Assembly (NCBI GenBank): GCA_026874595.1
Contig: CM049314.1
Coordinates: 36,561,229-36,625,228 of the forward strand
Reading direction: 5' to 3'
Length of the DNA stretch: 64,000 bases
DNA from: Sipunculus nudus
Lineage: Eukaryota > Annelida > Sipuncula > Golfingiida > Sipunculidae
Part shown: positions 12,661-22,019 of the stretch, piece by piece
How the letters are laid out: the number at the start of each line of letters is the position of its first letter
Numbering within the stretch: position 1 is the stretch's first letter
Notes under the pieces: generated by a model
What the model was told of the DNA's origin: nothing
Database searches by the model: none
Seen by the model: the letters and a program-made list of their open reading frames with translations, nothing else
Position numbers and translations under genes: made by a program

Positions 12661-12957
12661 TTAGCATACGTTGATAAAATCGGTGCTGTAACACCAGCGT
12701 ATCCGTGTCACTTCTGTGGTAATACTTTTGGAAATGCAATAGAGCATGTTTCAGTCTATTGCGATTATACTCGAGACGAGAGAAAACCTATGGTCATTTA
12801 TTTTAGACTAATTCCCAGTAGAGGTTGGGTGTTTCTGCATACTCGTGACGATTTAACATTCCTATCAAATCTTTTCGGAAATGCTGATATAACACTACCA
12901 GCAGATGAACATATACTATTTTTACATAGAGTGGCATCATTCTTCTGTATAGCGTAA
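12661..12957 (+). pseudogene. LINE ORF2 C-terminal fragment
   Basis: An open stretch ending in TAA (12955-12957) encodes a cysteine/histidine motif of the form C-x2-C-x8-H-x4-C, followed by DYTRDERK. This is the zinc-knuckle-like tail that follows the reverse transcriptase in many LINE ORF2 proteins. In-frame stops lie just upstream (TAA at 12649), so the copy is truncated there and the reverse transcriptase itself is absent. The same motif occurs in the LINE at 42986-43783, which belongs to the same or a sister family. It has no function beyond being a fossil. Confidence 0.65.
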
Positions 12958-13459
12958 AACGGGTTATTATGGACTTGTGGCCGAGTGAATTTAAATTTTC
13001 TGATACAGAGATGCTATATATAGATGCTGACTCGTATGGAGATATGGGTATAGTATCAAATTGAAACTGCAGAATAGGTATTGATATTGGCTGACACAGT
13101 GGCTGATCAGTGGTAGAATTCCCAGGTATAGATCTAGATGATAACTTATCCTGTCGATATGTGTGTGATATCTGTGTGAATATGTGTATATGTCTCCAGG
13201 ATATGCAGTGCCATGGAGACAGAATGCATGGGGCACATATATGATTAAGTGGTCAACTTGGTTAATGCTCATGTATATATCAATGTCGAAGGACCCACTT
13301 GTGTGTAAGTAGTCAGGTGGTGATTATAGTTACTCATATAGTTATCGTCTGATATTTGTATAATGTCAATATATGTGGCCTTTTGAGCCATTATTATTAT
13401 ACTTTTGATTGTAACTCTCCAGTACTGGAGGAATAAAGATCACCAATCAATCAATCATA
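12958..13459 (+). mobile_element. LINE 3' UTR and tail
   Basis: Follows the ORF2 fragment. It ends in a GGAGGAATAAAGAT word and a tail of CAAT units (about 13444-13459). The same ending (TTTGATTGTA..., GGAGGAAATAAAGAT..., ATCAATC) closes the LINE at 44064. A short-repeat tail in place of poly-A is typical of several LINE clades. Confidence 0.6.
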
Positions 13460-13504
13460 ACTGACCATAGGTTAATGAGTAACTGACCATTTTCGTAAAG
13501 GATG

Positions 13505-13808
13505 ATATATATATATATATATATAATATATCGAGATTTCATCATTTCGTCTTTGAAGCATCTGCGGGTGTATGGATCGAAGGCCTTCTATATATGCTCC
13601 AAAGTCCAACAATAATATTTGTCAAAATCAAGATTCATCATGGGCCATGTCTACTGAAAAAAAAATATGAGGGGGTTAATGGATATATAGGAGAACCGAT
13701 AGAAGCCCCCCCTCGAACTTTTTGGACCCTCCCCCTGTATGATAAACAGGGCAGAATATCTAAATTTTATTCAATTCGTTGTATGAAAATATAATTTTGC
13801 ATTTTCAG

Positions 13809-13849
<41 letters not shown>

Positions 13850-15089
13850 AAACATAATCTACATTTGATTTAAACATTAAAAAATCGACATTGAATTAAC
13901 AAATGGAGTATCCTAATGATTGTTCAATATATGAGATGCATCATTGACAATTATTGGCGAAAAAATGACAAAACTGTAAACGAATTGACATAATTTTCTC
14001 AAAATTTATCTATCAACTGGATAGTTCACCCCCAAGCAGTGTGAACTTACCCCCACTCTAAAAAAGAAAGGGGAACATGTCCTCCTATAGCCCCTCTCTG
14101 AAAACAAGGCCCATGACAATTAATTAAAAGTTGCACGTACCTTTTTTAACCACCATGATTTTTTTGCATTATAAAATAAAAATGTTACCGCAACCTATAC
14201 ATTTGAGCTAAAACATGACAAATATATATCCGTATTTCTAGTACATGCAGTCATGCATTGTCTAGCTCGCATCATTATAATTATATATATTTATATGTAT
14301 TTCACTGTTAATTATAGAGTCCAAGCGAGTCGTAAGAGGTCTGGCATGTATTTATATGTATATCTTCCTGAATTTTTATTATACATATACAAGCAGTTCC
14401 TTGTAAATAAATCACATGGCTACTTAATGTATCTATATACAGCGAACTTCTTCAGCAGTTGATATGGAATTAATTTCTGTGAATTTACTTTTTTAAGATG
14501 GATCGTTATTAATCAATATCTAATTGCAATATATATACGCTTAAATACATGCCATATATTTAAAGTGTATTTAAGATATAAACTAACGTTGCCGACTCTG
14601 TGCATTCTGTTACATTGGTATAAAGTGTTCCCACATCGAGGATATACAAAATATAGCCATAAGTTTCCGTTTAAATATATACCATGCATAAAGTATAAAT
14701 CGGACGTCCATATTCCAATATTCGTTTTTCCAATATTATATATTATAACTGATAACAGATTGGACCAAATTTTAATTAACTTGTTTAATACGGTTCGGTG
14801 CACTCTTTATTAATCAAAATGCATATTATAGCTTATATTTATATTTTAAAAGTAGTTAAGAATATACGATGAAATTATATATTTATATATACACTCCTAT
14901 ATACATGCCCGGTTTATATAGGAAAATTAACCCTCGATCGAAATATACACCCATTCAGCTGTATATATTCTCACCCAGATATCACCCAGAAGATATGTCT
15001 CTATGTCATCAGAGTCCATTGTTAATTATCTGGTTAATATGATTAACGGTTGCCCTAAAACCACGGATTATCCATGGGTATATATATAT
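13505..15089. other. AT-rich spacer
   Basis: Contains (TA)n runs at about 13507-13525 and 13809-13850. No supported gene. Open frames 14253-14462 plus and 14513-14803 minus are low-complexity AT translations. Confidence 0.4.
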
Positions 15090-15232
15090 TGTTACGAAGA
15101 CAAATTGCTCAGGGGAAAATACTGGGCCGATCCGGGATTCGAACCCATGTCGGTGGCGCACAAGTCCGGCGTACCATGCAACCGCTTCGCTAGCAAATAA
15201 AGTTCGATCCGCTTTTATGTCACCCCGTAACA
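15090..15232 (-). repeat. TRIM 3' LTR (143 bp) with intact A and B boxes
   Basis: On the minus strand it carries TAGCGAAGCGG and, 44 bases later, GGTTCGAATCC, which match the tRNA A- and B-box consensus, then TTTT about 20 bases on. It lacks a 15-bp or so direct repeat present in the 5' LTR. The divergence between the two LTRs suggests an old insertion. Confidence 0.7.
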
Positions 15233-15243
15233 CACCCCCTCTT
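15233..15243 (-). other. Polypurine tract of the TRIM
   Basis: The minus strand reads AAGAGGGGGTG directly before the 3' LTR, the position at which plus-strand DNA synthesis is primed. One T interrupts it. Confidence 0.55.
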
Positions 15244-15328
15244 AAGAACGTTTTGCTATCAGAACAAGACTATAATTTTCCCAGTAGGTGAACTTATTCC
15301 CTGGGCCACAAAGTTTACCGTCACGTTA

Positions 15329-15340
15329 GACGAGCCCCCA
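15329..15340 (-). other. Primer binding site, tRNA-Pro type
   Basis: The minus strand reads TGGGGGCTCGTC three bases after the LTR end. This complements the last 12 bases of animal tRNA-Pro including CCA; the rest of the usual 18-base site is not conserved here. Confidence 0.6.
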
Positions 15341-15343
15341 TTT

Positions 15344-15501
15344 TGTTACGAAGACAAATTGCTTAGGGAAAATACCGGGCGGATCCGGGGTACGAACCGG
15401 GATATGTTGGTGACGCAGAAGTCCGGCGTACCAACCGCTTCGCTAGCAAAGCAGCTTCACTAGCGAGACAGTTCGGTCCGCTTCTATGTCACCCCGTAAC
15501 A
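15344..15501 (-). repeat. TRIM 5' LTR (158 bp) with tRNA-like body
   Basis: On the minus strand it runs TGTTACGGGGTGACA ... TTCGTAACA. The tRNA-like body has TAGCGAAGCGG (A box) and a GGTTCGTACCCC-like B box, slightly decayed from GGTTCGAATCC, followed by a TTTT run that could end pol III transcription. A short duplicated GCTAGYGAAGC word upstream of the A box is present here and in the 36374 copy but missing from the other LTR. Confidence 0.7.
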
Positions 15502-15589
15502 ATATATATGTATGTATGTATGTATATATATATATATATATATATACATATATAAAATATGTGCATTTGCATACTGTGGTGGCCTTTTT

Positions 15590-15945
15590 GTTCGCCAGGC
15601 TTTCAAATTCGTGAAATTCGCGAAGGAGGAATTATCGCGAAAATAAAACCTAAATGAAAAAGAGGCTGTACATCGTGGAGGTCACATTATATACTGATAT
15701 TTTAAATGACCTGCGACTGATGGACAAAACTGATACTCATAATTCTATGTTCCCCTGTACCCCCGTCCATTTATTCAGATTCTTGCACATATTTTAATAC
15801 CATTAATTTATGTAATAATGATTTCCTTTGTAATATTCCTTTTTTAATATGGTGAGATCGCGAAAGATGAACCCTCGCGAAACACTAAAAAACTTAGATA
15901 TCGCGAAATTTTAACCCATGCAGCAATTATGAATCCAACCACACG
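15590..15945. repeat. Dispersed-repeat remnant with TCGCGAA words
   Basis: Clusters of TTCGCGAA, ATCGCGAAA and CTCGCGAAA at 15610-15650 and 15855-15915 are arranged around an AT-rich middle, in the style of MITE ends. I could not fix exact termini or a second copy in the window. Confidence 0.3.
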
Positions 15946-17246
15946 CAGATTATGTTTCATTCATTGATTCTTTTTCATCTACATCTACTAATTCTTTGTT
16001 AATATCCGACAACATAATAAGAAAACGTGCAATATTATATAGTAATTTCTATAACTTAACAAATATTTATTCAATATAATATTACAATTATACATTTATC
16101 TTTTGATTTTGAAACTTAGTTAATGTACTGTTGAGAGTATCAAATATGTTGATAATAATATGATTTCTGGGATTCCAGAGCCATCGTACCGATATACATG
16201 CAGTTACGTGACTAAGCATAATTTAAAACCTGTTGCCGCAGAGGACATTATAACATTACACTCGTTAGTTGCAAAACGGATATAGAATTAATTCTGTCTT
16301 TATGGTTGCATGCATTGAATTAGTAAATTGTTACAGAAGATGAGCTATTAAACAAAAGTATACATGCAGTTCCTTTTTTCAGTTATAAAACACAGCCATT
16401 ATACGCATCAAGAGGGTAAAATCCACAGCCTATTCATATATAAGGGGGTGACTATAGGACAAATTATATATTTTGGCTGGGCTATAGATTATATACCCAT
16501 GGAAGTATCAATCAAAGGGGCTATTCTGGCCCGCGACACCGGCTGCGGCGGGTTATGTGTGCGCATGCAGTGTTGAGCGGTGGTGTGAGCTACACTGCTA
16601 AATGTCTGCAGAGTGCAATAATTATGTGTCATAAACAACAAATGCGATTTTTTTTCGAATAAACGCATAATAGATGTCTTAGATGTATTTTATAATTTAT
16701 AAACTATAATTATATTTGTAGGTCATGCATGGACACCATTTTATTTTTAAGATTTATAAGTCACAGGCCAATGGTAATTACTGGATCAATACATGGATCG
16801 AGTCCCTCCCTAACAAGACCGCTTTTGTGACCTGAATATCCCAAAGGATGAATCCCCGACATGGATCTTGTAATACCAATTACATTAATCCAAATGATAA
16901 GGATGGGATAAAGTAAGATAAGATAAGATAAGATCAAATCAAAATATAACTAAATAGAATCATAGAAAATCGTATTCAGGATGATATTACTCGCATATGC
17001 ATATATTGGTTACATTTGGACGCAAAGAATCATAGAATTTAGGACACATGTAACTTAAATGCATTGAAATGAGTAGTATAACATTTAATTATTATTGTAA
17101 GCATATAACTAAGCCTAATAAGTAAAAATAACTTTTTAGACTTATGTCGATTATCAGAGGCATACGACATACAGTATATTTGGTAAAATATTAGAAACGT
17201 ATATTTTGACCTATATATATATATATGTATGTACACACACATATAA

Positions 17247-17302
<56 letters not shown>

Positions 17303-18470
17303 CCATGCATGCAGGGATGCAGTCCAAAACTGAACTTAAGTTTGATATGGCTTTTGATATTTTAAAGGCGCATTGAAATAGGCACATTGTAGCATTGAAG
17401 GGGAAGATACTTTATGCCCATGCAATATAAATTTAAATACATATCCTTAAATATGTATAACTGTTTTGTTTTATATTCTGATTTTCAAACACAAACATAC
17501 ATGCACACTCGCACACAACACGCCATGTGGAGACATACACTTTTTATACACACACAACCATATATATATATACGAATGCACACAAAACCATATATAAACA
17601 TGCATATACATTGATCAAAACAAATAGAATATAGTTTAATTATAAAGCTTATTTTAATTTGCTTTGGCAAATGCAGTTGTGATCTCCATCGGTAAATATG
17701 AATAATATAAGTAAATATTTATAAATATATACAGTGCATGAGAAAGCATATACATAACATACATATTGACATGAAGATTTTAATATAGACTTTTATATAT
17801 TACTACATGTATAATTGATCCCACAATCCCGCATTGCTCCCAAGTGAACAAACCATTAATATGTCAAGTTAGGGAAAACATGTCTGACACAGGCATGCTT
17901 TACAAACATTGAGAAAATACTCCATTTTTAAGGTTATACTTGCTAGCGGAAAAGAATACAAATGCTTTCAAAAATGTATTGCTAATTTTCGTTAAAATTT
18001 GATTGATTTCTGATTCTGTCTTAACAATTGCCAATATATCGACACAACTATGAAGTAAAGTCTACCACACCCATCACTGCTCAAAGACCTAGCACGGAGT
18101 ATGTCAACACACTGACTGCATATAGATATTCAAACTGGAAGCAACTATTGGAAAAAGTCCCCTCCGGACCATATAAAATATGCTTTCTTCATGTGACATC
18201 ATGTAATCTTCCAAACATATTTTTAAGGGGAGGCTTTATAGCGATATATTAACTGCGCAAGGGATATTTTCATAAAACTAATGTCCATACATAGCAAACG
18301 TTAATTGCAAATCGTCACGAACTGTTGGATATTATGCGTGTTGATCAATATAGGTGATAAAAAGCGGAGAACAAACTTGCTGTGAATATTCCCGGAGTTT
18401 CGTAATTTCCTCTGTTCTTAAAGGCAGGAAACTAGATCACAAAAAGTGTCTATTGTTTCTGCCGACTTAA
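15946..18470. other. AT-rich spacer with simple repeats
   Basis: Holds a (GATAA)n run at about 16914-16935 and a (TA)n tract at about 17257-17301. I see no gene. The small open frames (16364-16576, 17414-17614 and others) look incidental. Confidence 0.4.
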
Positions 18471-18479
18471 TTTAACTGA

Positions 18480-18720
18480 TGGTCCCTGTGAAGTGAGCCC
18501 GCTTGGCGCGTCCGCTCGTGATCGTCTGCTTTCTGCGTATAATTTTTGGCGCGAACAAAGCGAGTCTCCCTTGTGCGTCGCCAGGGACCGTAAAGTTTTC
18601 TGATAAGGATCTGACCTCATCTTGCGTGCTCATCAGTTCATGGGAATTAGACCAGATTTGTCCGCTGCTCGTTTTATAATACATCGTTCTCATGCGAGGT
18701 CATCATGGGTCTATAAAGCT
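18480..18720. promoter_or_regulatory. GC-richer island, candidate regulatory element
   Basis: A block of balanced, complex sequence in AT-rich surroundings, with GGCGCG and TTGGCGCGAA words and the word CATGGGTCTATAAAGC at its end. It lies about 2 kb downstream of the zinc-finger gene. No clear coding frame. Regulatory function is only inferred from composition. Confidence 0.2.
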
Positions 18721-18918
18721 ATCAAGCAGGTGAATACCATGTTGGATGTATCATCAATAAATTTAGTTCTTTCAATAAATATATTGTTTATTCTACATAG
18801 CGCACTCCATGACCGGTCACCGGGGGCATCATAATCCAGTTTTCTGCGCATGCGTATTAGCGGCTATTACCAGATATGGGGACATCGCTTCATACCTAAT
18901 AATGTTTATATATATATT

Positions 18919-18928
18919 GAGAGAGAGA

Positions 18929-18962
<34 letters not shown>

Positions 18963-18963
18963 T
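18919..18963. repeat. (GA)n microsatellite
   Basis: About 22 GA units with one GATA interruption. Confidence 0.9.
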
Positions 18964-19282
18964 AGGAGGAGGATATTGATCAAGTCAAATCAAGTTTATG
19001 TATACTTAAAAATAAAACTAAAATTAAATTTATAATAAACTAATTACATTAGAATTATTAAATTATAAATCATATATATATTTTTTATTAATTATTTATG
19101 TATATATATACCCTTATTTGAAATCATGCTGGCAGTTAATGTACAATATATATTTTAATCACAGTAAATAATTATCCAAAGCTTTATATAACTTAACTAT
19201 AGAGAAAACAAGAATAACATGAAACAATTGATGCATCAAGGTACATTTAACTGATATCTGATTATATATATAATTTTAAATC

Positions 19283-19303
19283 ATATATATATATATATAT
19301 ATA

Positions 19304-19364
<61 letters not shown>
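19283..19364. repeat. (TA)n microsatellite
   Basis: About 40 TA units with one interruption (TAGTA). Confidence 0.9.
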
Positions 19365-19365
<1 letters not shown>

Positions 19366-19439
19366 TCTAACGGGCACTTTGGTACCATTTCCCACAGGGT
19401 CTATACAATGCATAAAACACTTTATATATCATGTTTTAT

Positions 19440-19667
19440 GGCAGACAGAAGGAACTGTTTTTTGACGGCCTTCGATTGAAAAGCCATGTTCGTTAAATGC
19501 TCGTAAATATCCTGATTGCGGCGGCTGAATTTGTGAAAGAAATCATAGAGAAGCTCAATGACACGACGACATTAAATCAACAATGTTTTAACTGCCTGGT
19601 CCCCATAACGCACCTCGGTGGGAACACATACATGTATACTCCATGTTATAAGTATATACCTATATAA
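19440..19667. other. Complex-sequence island with short open frames on both strands
   Basis: On the plus strand an ATG at 19497 opens a 56-codon frame to TAA at 19665-19667, with a helical-looking N-terminal half. On the minus strand about 45 codons are open over 19430-19570, reading as ordinary protein-like sequence rich in aromatic and charged residues. Both cannot be coding. The island is unlike the AT-rich flanks and lies about 1 kb downstream of the zinc-finger gene. It may be an exon, a small ORF or a conserved regulatory block; I cannot choose. Confidence 0.2.
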
Positions 19668-20302
19668 GTACAGATACCCTTGCCTCCCTTATATATACAT
19701 AACAGTATAATGCAATAAAAACGGCCAGAAAAAATCAAGAGCAGATACTAAATTCTTTCATATATCAACTGCGTCTCATAGAAATTTATTATTGTCTAAG
19801 AGGGTAATATTTAATTAAATCAGTTATAATTATTTTGATATGATAAATTAATATTAGTGTTCATAAACCTTAATGAATAATGTATTATGTAATAATATAT
19901 TTTACGTAATGTATTATATATAAGACATATTACATACACTGCGTAACATACATTATATATAATATGTCCTCGAAGTAATCCCTCTTTAAAAAAATATGAA
20001 GTAAACTCATTTCAGAGTATACCAGTAACATGTTATATTATAAATATTTCTAAGTTTGCTATTTTATTATATATCATCATGTAAAGAGGCACTCTTTTGC
20101 ATTATTCTGAAATTCTTTATTTAATTTGATTTCCAACTTATTATGTTTCATTATATACATGGTCATTAAAGCACTCTGATGAGAAATATAATATAAGATT
20201 GAAATTCTTCTCCCCTTTGAATTACAATAATCAAAATCTTCAATAAATATTCTTCATAATATTCCTCAAAAGTGAAATACATTTTTTTTGCTTTTTCTTG
20301 TT

Positions 20303-20304
<2 letters not shown>

Positions 20305-20380
<76 letters not shown>
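20305..20380. repeat. (TA)n microsatellite, 38 units
   Basis: A perfect run of 76 bp just past the inferred 3' end of the zinc-finger gene. It gives rise to meaningless Tyr-Ile open frames on both strands. Confidence 0.95.
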
Positions 20381-20382
<2 letters not shown>

Positions 20383-20625
20383 ACCATTTCAGTATATTGT
20401 AATTTTATTATTTTCACATTTTCGTTGAATAAACATGCAGTCACCGGCTTAAGCAATTATAAAGATATAAATACATTTTTCTTCATTTTAATTTCTTATT
20501 ATCCACAATATAATCAAATATACATGTGGCTACATCCTCTAATATACAAATAATAAAAAAAATCCTGTGCCGTGAAACCATATTTTTGGTTGTGAAGTAA
20601 CCTTTGGTACTGGTAGCTGTATATG

Positions 20626-20631
20626 TTTATT
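20626..20631 (-). terminator. Polyadenylation signal of the zinc-finger gene
   Basis: AATAAA on the minus strand, about 130 bp downstream of the stop codon at 20763. It is the first such signal after the coding region, so the 3' UTR would be about 150 bp. Confidence 0.5.
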
Positions 20632-20729
20632 AATGCCTTGCAGATTTTTAAATAATAAATAGTACAATAAATAACAAATATATACCAAATGACGACAGTT
20701 TCTACCGTTGAGACGGTTTCATGCAGGAG

Positions 20730-20743
20730 CCGGTAGAGGGCGC
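20730..20743 (+). promoter_or_regulatory. CTCF-like motif in the 3' UTR
   Basis: CCGGTAGAGGGCGC fits the bilaterian CTCF core (CCxxyAGrkGGCGC). It lies 20 bp downstream of the zinc-finger stop codon. It is a motif match only. Confidence 0.3.
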
Positions 20744-20762
20744 ATCCCCGAAATTGTCGCTT

Positions 20763-21965
20763 TCAACCAGTGACCACGTCAATTTCATCACAAAGGTCTT
20801 CCGTGTCACCGGAAATGTCCGAACAGCTCTCCGCACCGTCGATGTCTCTTCGGCTATCTTCGTGCATAACATTCGGGGACATTTGGGGGTGTTCACCGTC
20901 TTCCGTCATTTCCCGATCGTGTACCTTTTTATGCCTTTCCAAGTTACTTTTATGACTGGTTGAATACCCGCACTGCGGACATACAAAGTCTTTCTGGCCA
21001 CTATGAACTGTCATGTGGCGTTTAAGGAGGGCTTTACGACAGAAATTGCGTCCACAATGTCCGCACATATACCCGTTACTATGGAATATGAGCACGTGGT
21101 CTCTGAGCGATGCTTTGGTTTTAAAGAAAATCCCACAGCACTCAAGAACTCGTTCGCAGTCTTTATGCATTGTCCCGACATGGCGTTTCAGATTATTCTT
21201 CCTGTCTGTTATATATCTACATTCTGGACAAGCATATAGTTTTTTACTCGGTGTTGGGAGGGGTCCGTAAGGAAAACTCTGTCCATGACTATGTAGATTT
21301 TCACCTAGATATAAGGGCAAACTGCTCATCTGACGCCAGTATGGGTGGAGGGTGGGTGCTAGGGGTACGTAACCTGCCGTGTCCCACCGCCAGCCTTGAT
21401 GCCCTAACGCCATGAAATGTTTATAAGCCATCGAATGTGACATAACAGCACCCAAGTTTGAGAAAAGTGGATTCTCATCTGTTCGGCAGCCTTTGGAATC
21501 TTTTGGCGGGAATGAAACAGACGACAGCGCCGGATGTGACGTCAAACGCGGGAATGTGGCATTTGCTGCTACAGCGACTGTGGCAGGGTCTGGCCGTGGG
21601 TGTGGAATTGGCCTTGCTATGCTAACCTCCATAGCTGAACTACGCGAAGACTCTTCACGTTTCGTGTCTACGCCCGACTGTGGACTTGTGGCTGTCACGC
21701 GACCTGGTGAATCCTGGATCAGCTTCTGGCGAGGGGCTGCCTGTGGTTTTATTAGCGGGAAGGCCACAGGGGGTAGCGGGCACACTTTGGCGGAATCGCT
21801 ACTCTTTGCTGGGGGTCTGACGCTTGAAGAAGTTGAGGACGGTCTCTCTGCTCTGGGTGAAGTACCGCCTCCACTCCAAGTCTCCTTAGGTCTGAAAATC
21901 ATAAACAGATACTCGTCAGAACCAGCCATGCGTGGAAGATGTTGAAACAGTGGGGGCATCCTCAT
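20763..21965 (-). CDS. C2H2 zinc-finger protein, probable transcription factor (400 aa)
   Basis: I take the first ATG (21965); an in-frame TAA lies 14 codons upstream of it. Residues 1-235 are Ser/Pro/Ala-rich and probably disordered, with a short ordered-looking part around 165-235 rich in Trp, Tyr and His. Four fingers follow: ZF1 about 246-267 (C-x2-C-x12-H-x4-H), ZF2 about 274-295, ZF3 about 301-321 and ZF4 about 329-349, the last two joined by a TGEKP-like linker (SGQKDF). ZF2 is abnormal: the first zinc cysteine position is Leu and two adjacent Cys stand at the second. The C-terminal 50 residues are acidic. It should be nuclear and bind DNA. A possible acceptor (TTTTTAG) near 22012 and another inside the frame (ATTTTCAG, about 21894) mean an upstream exon cannot be excluded. 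I do not recognise the orthologue. Confidence 0.85.
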   Translation of the reverse strand: MRMPPLFQHLPRMAGSDEYLFMIFRPKETWSGGGTSPRAERPSSTSSSVRPPAKSSDSAKVCPLPPVAFPLIKPQAAPRQKLIQDSPGRVTATSPQSGVDTKREESSRSSAMEVSIARPIPHPRPDPATVAVAANATFPRLTSHPALSSVSFPPKDSKGCRTDENPLFSNLGAVMSHSMAYKHFMALGHQGWRWDTAGYVPLAPTLHPYWRQMSSLPLYLGENLHSHGQSFPYGPLPTPSKKLYACPECRYITDRKNNLKRHVGTMHKDCERVLECCGIFFKTKASLRDHVLIFHSNGYMCGHCGRNFCRKALLKRHMTVHSGQKDFVCPQCGYSTSHKSNLERHKKVHDREMTEDGEHPQMSPNVMHEDSRRDIDGAESCSDISGDTEDLCDEIDVVTG

Positions 21966-22010
21966 ATAATTGATAGGTACAAGATTCACACGGTGCCTAG
22001 GTACCCTTAC

Positions 22011-22019
22011 ACTAAAAAC
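22011..22019 (-). other. Possible splice acceptor upstream of the zinc-finger ORF
   Basis: The minus strand reads TGTTTTTAG at this point. If used, the coding exon starts about 46 bases before the ATG and the promoter lies further upstream (at higher coordinates), perhaps in one of the GC-rich islands at 24 or 28 kb. Confidence 0.3.

Larger units (their letters stand above)
12204..13504. mobile_element. TIR-bounded unit containing a LINE fragment (1.3 kb)
   Basis: The 34 bases at 12204-12237 are the reverse complement of 13471-13504 with only two mismatches (core GAAAATGGTCAGTTAC). Both arms sit beside TA-repeat DNA. The interior includes about 420 bp of unrecognised sequence and then a LINE 3' end (12661-13459). 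The simplest reading is a MITE or DNA transposon into which a LINE inserted; the ACTGACCAT word repeats just inside the right arm. Confidence 0.55.
15090..15501 (-). mobile_element. TRIM: miniature LTR retrotransposon with tRNA-like LTRs (412 bp)
   Basis: Two direct repeats (15090-15232 and 15344-15501), each starting TGTTACG and ending CGTAACA on the plus strand, flank a 111-bp interior. On the minus strand the order is LTR, AAA, a 12-base match to a tRNA-Pro-type primer binding site (TGGGGGCTCGTC), a short interior, a polypurine tract (AAGAGGGGGTG) and the second LTR. ATAT lies on both outer sides (15086-15089 and 15502-15505). These are the parts of an LTR retrotransposon without any coding region, that is, a TRIM. 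Each LTR contains an exact A-box-like TAGCGAAGCGG and a B-box or near-B-box, so the LTR is also a tRNA-like pol III unit. A solo LTR of the family lies at 36374-36532. Confidence 0.75.

Noticed and set aside
15090-15501. Reading the pair of repeats as two independent tRNA-derived SINEs
   Set aside because: Shared TGTTAC...GTAACA ends, a primer-site match and a polypurine tract exactly between the two copies, and outer ATAT duplication fit an LTR-type element better; kept as the main alternative.
19900-19976. Inverted AT-rich words (GACATATTA / TAATATGTC)
   Set aside because: Short arms in very AT-rich sequence are expected by chance; no element boundary nearby.
20166-20553. Frames of about 95 codons on both strands with Tyr-Ile runs
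   Set aside because: They are translations of the (TA)n microsatellite. The same applies to frames at 12020, 26815, 30031, 34827 and 35077.
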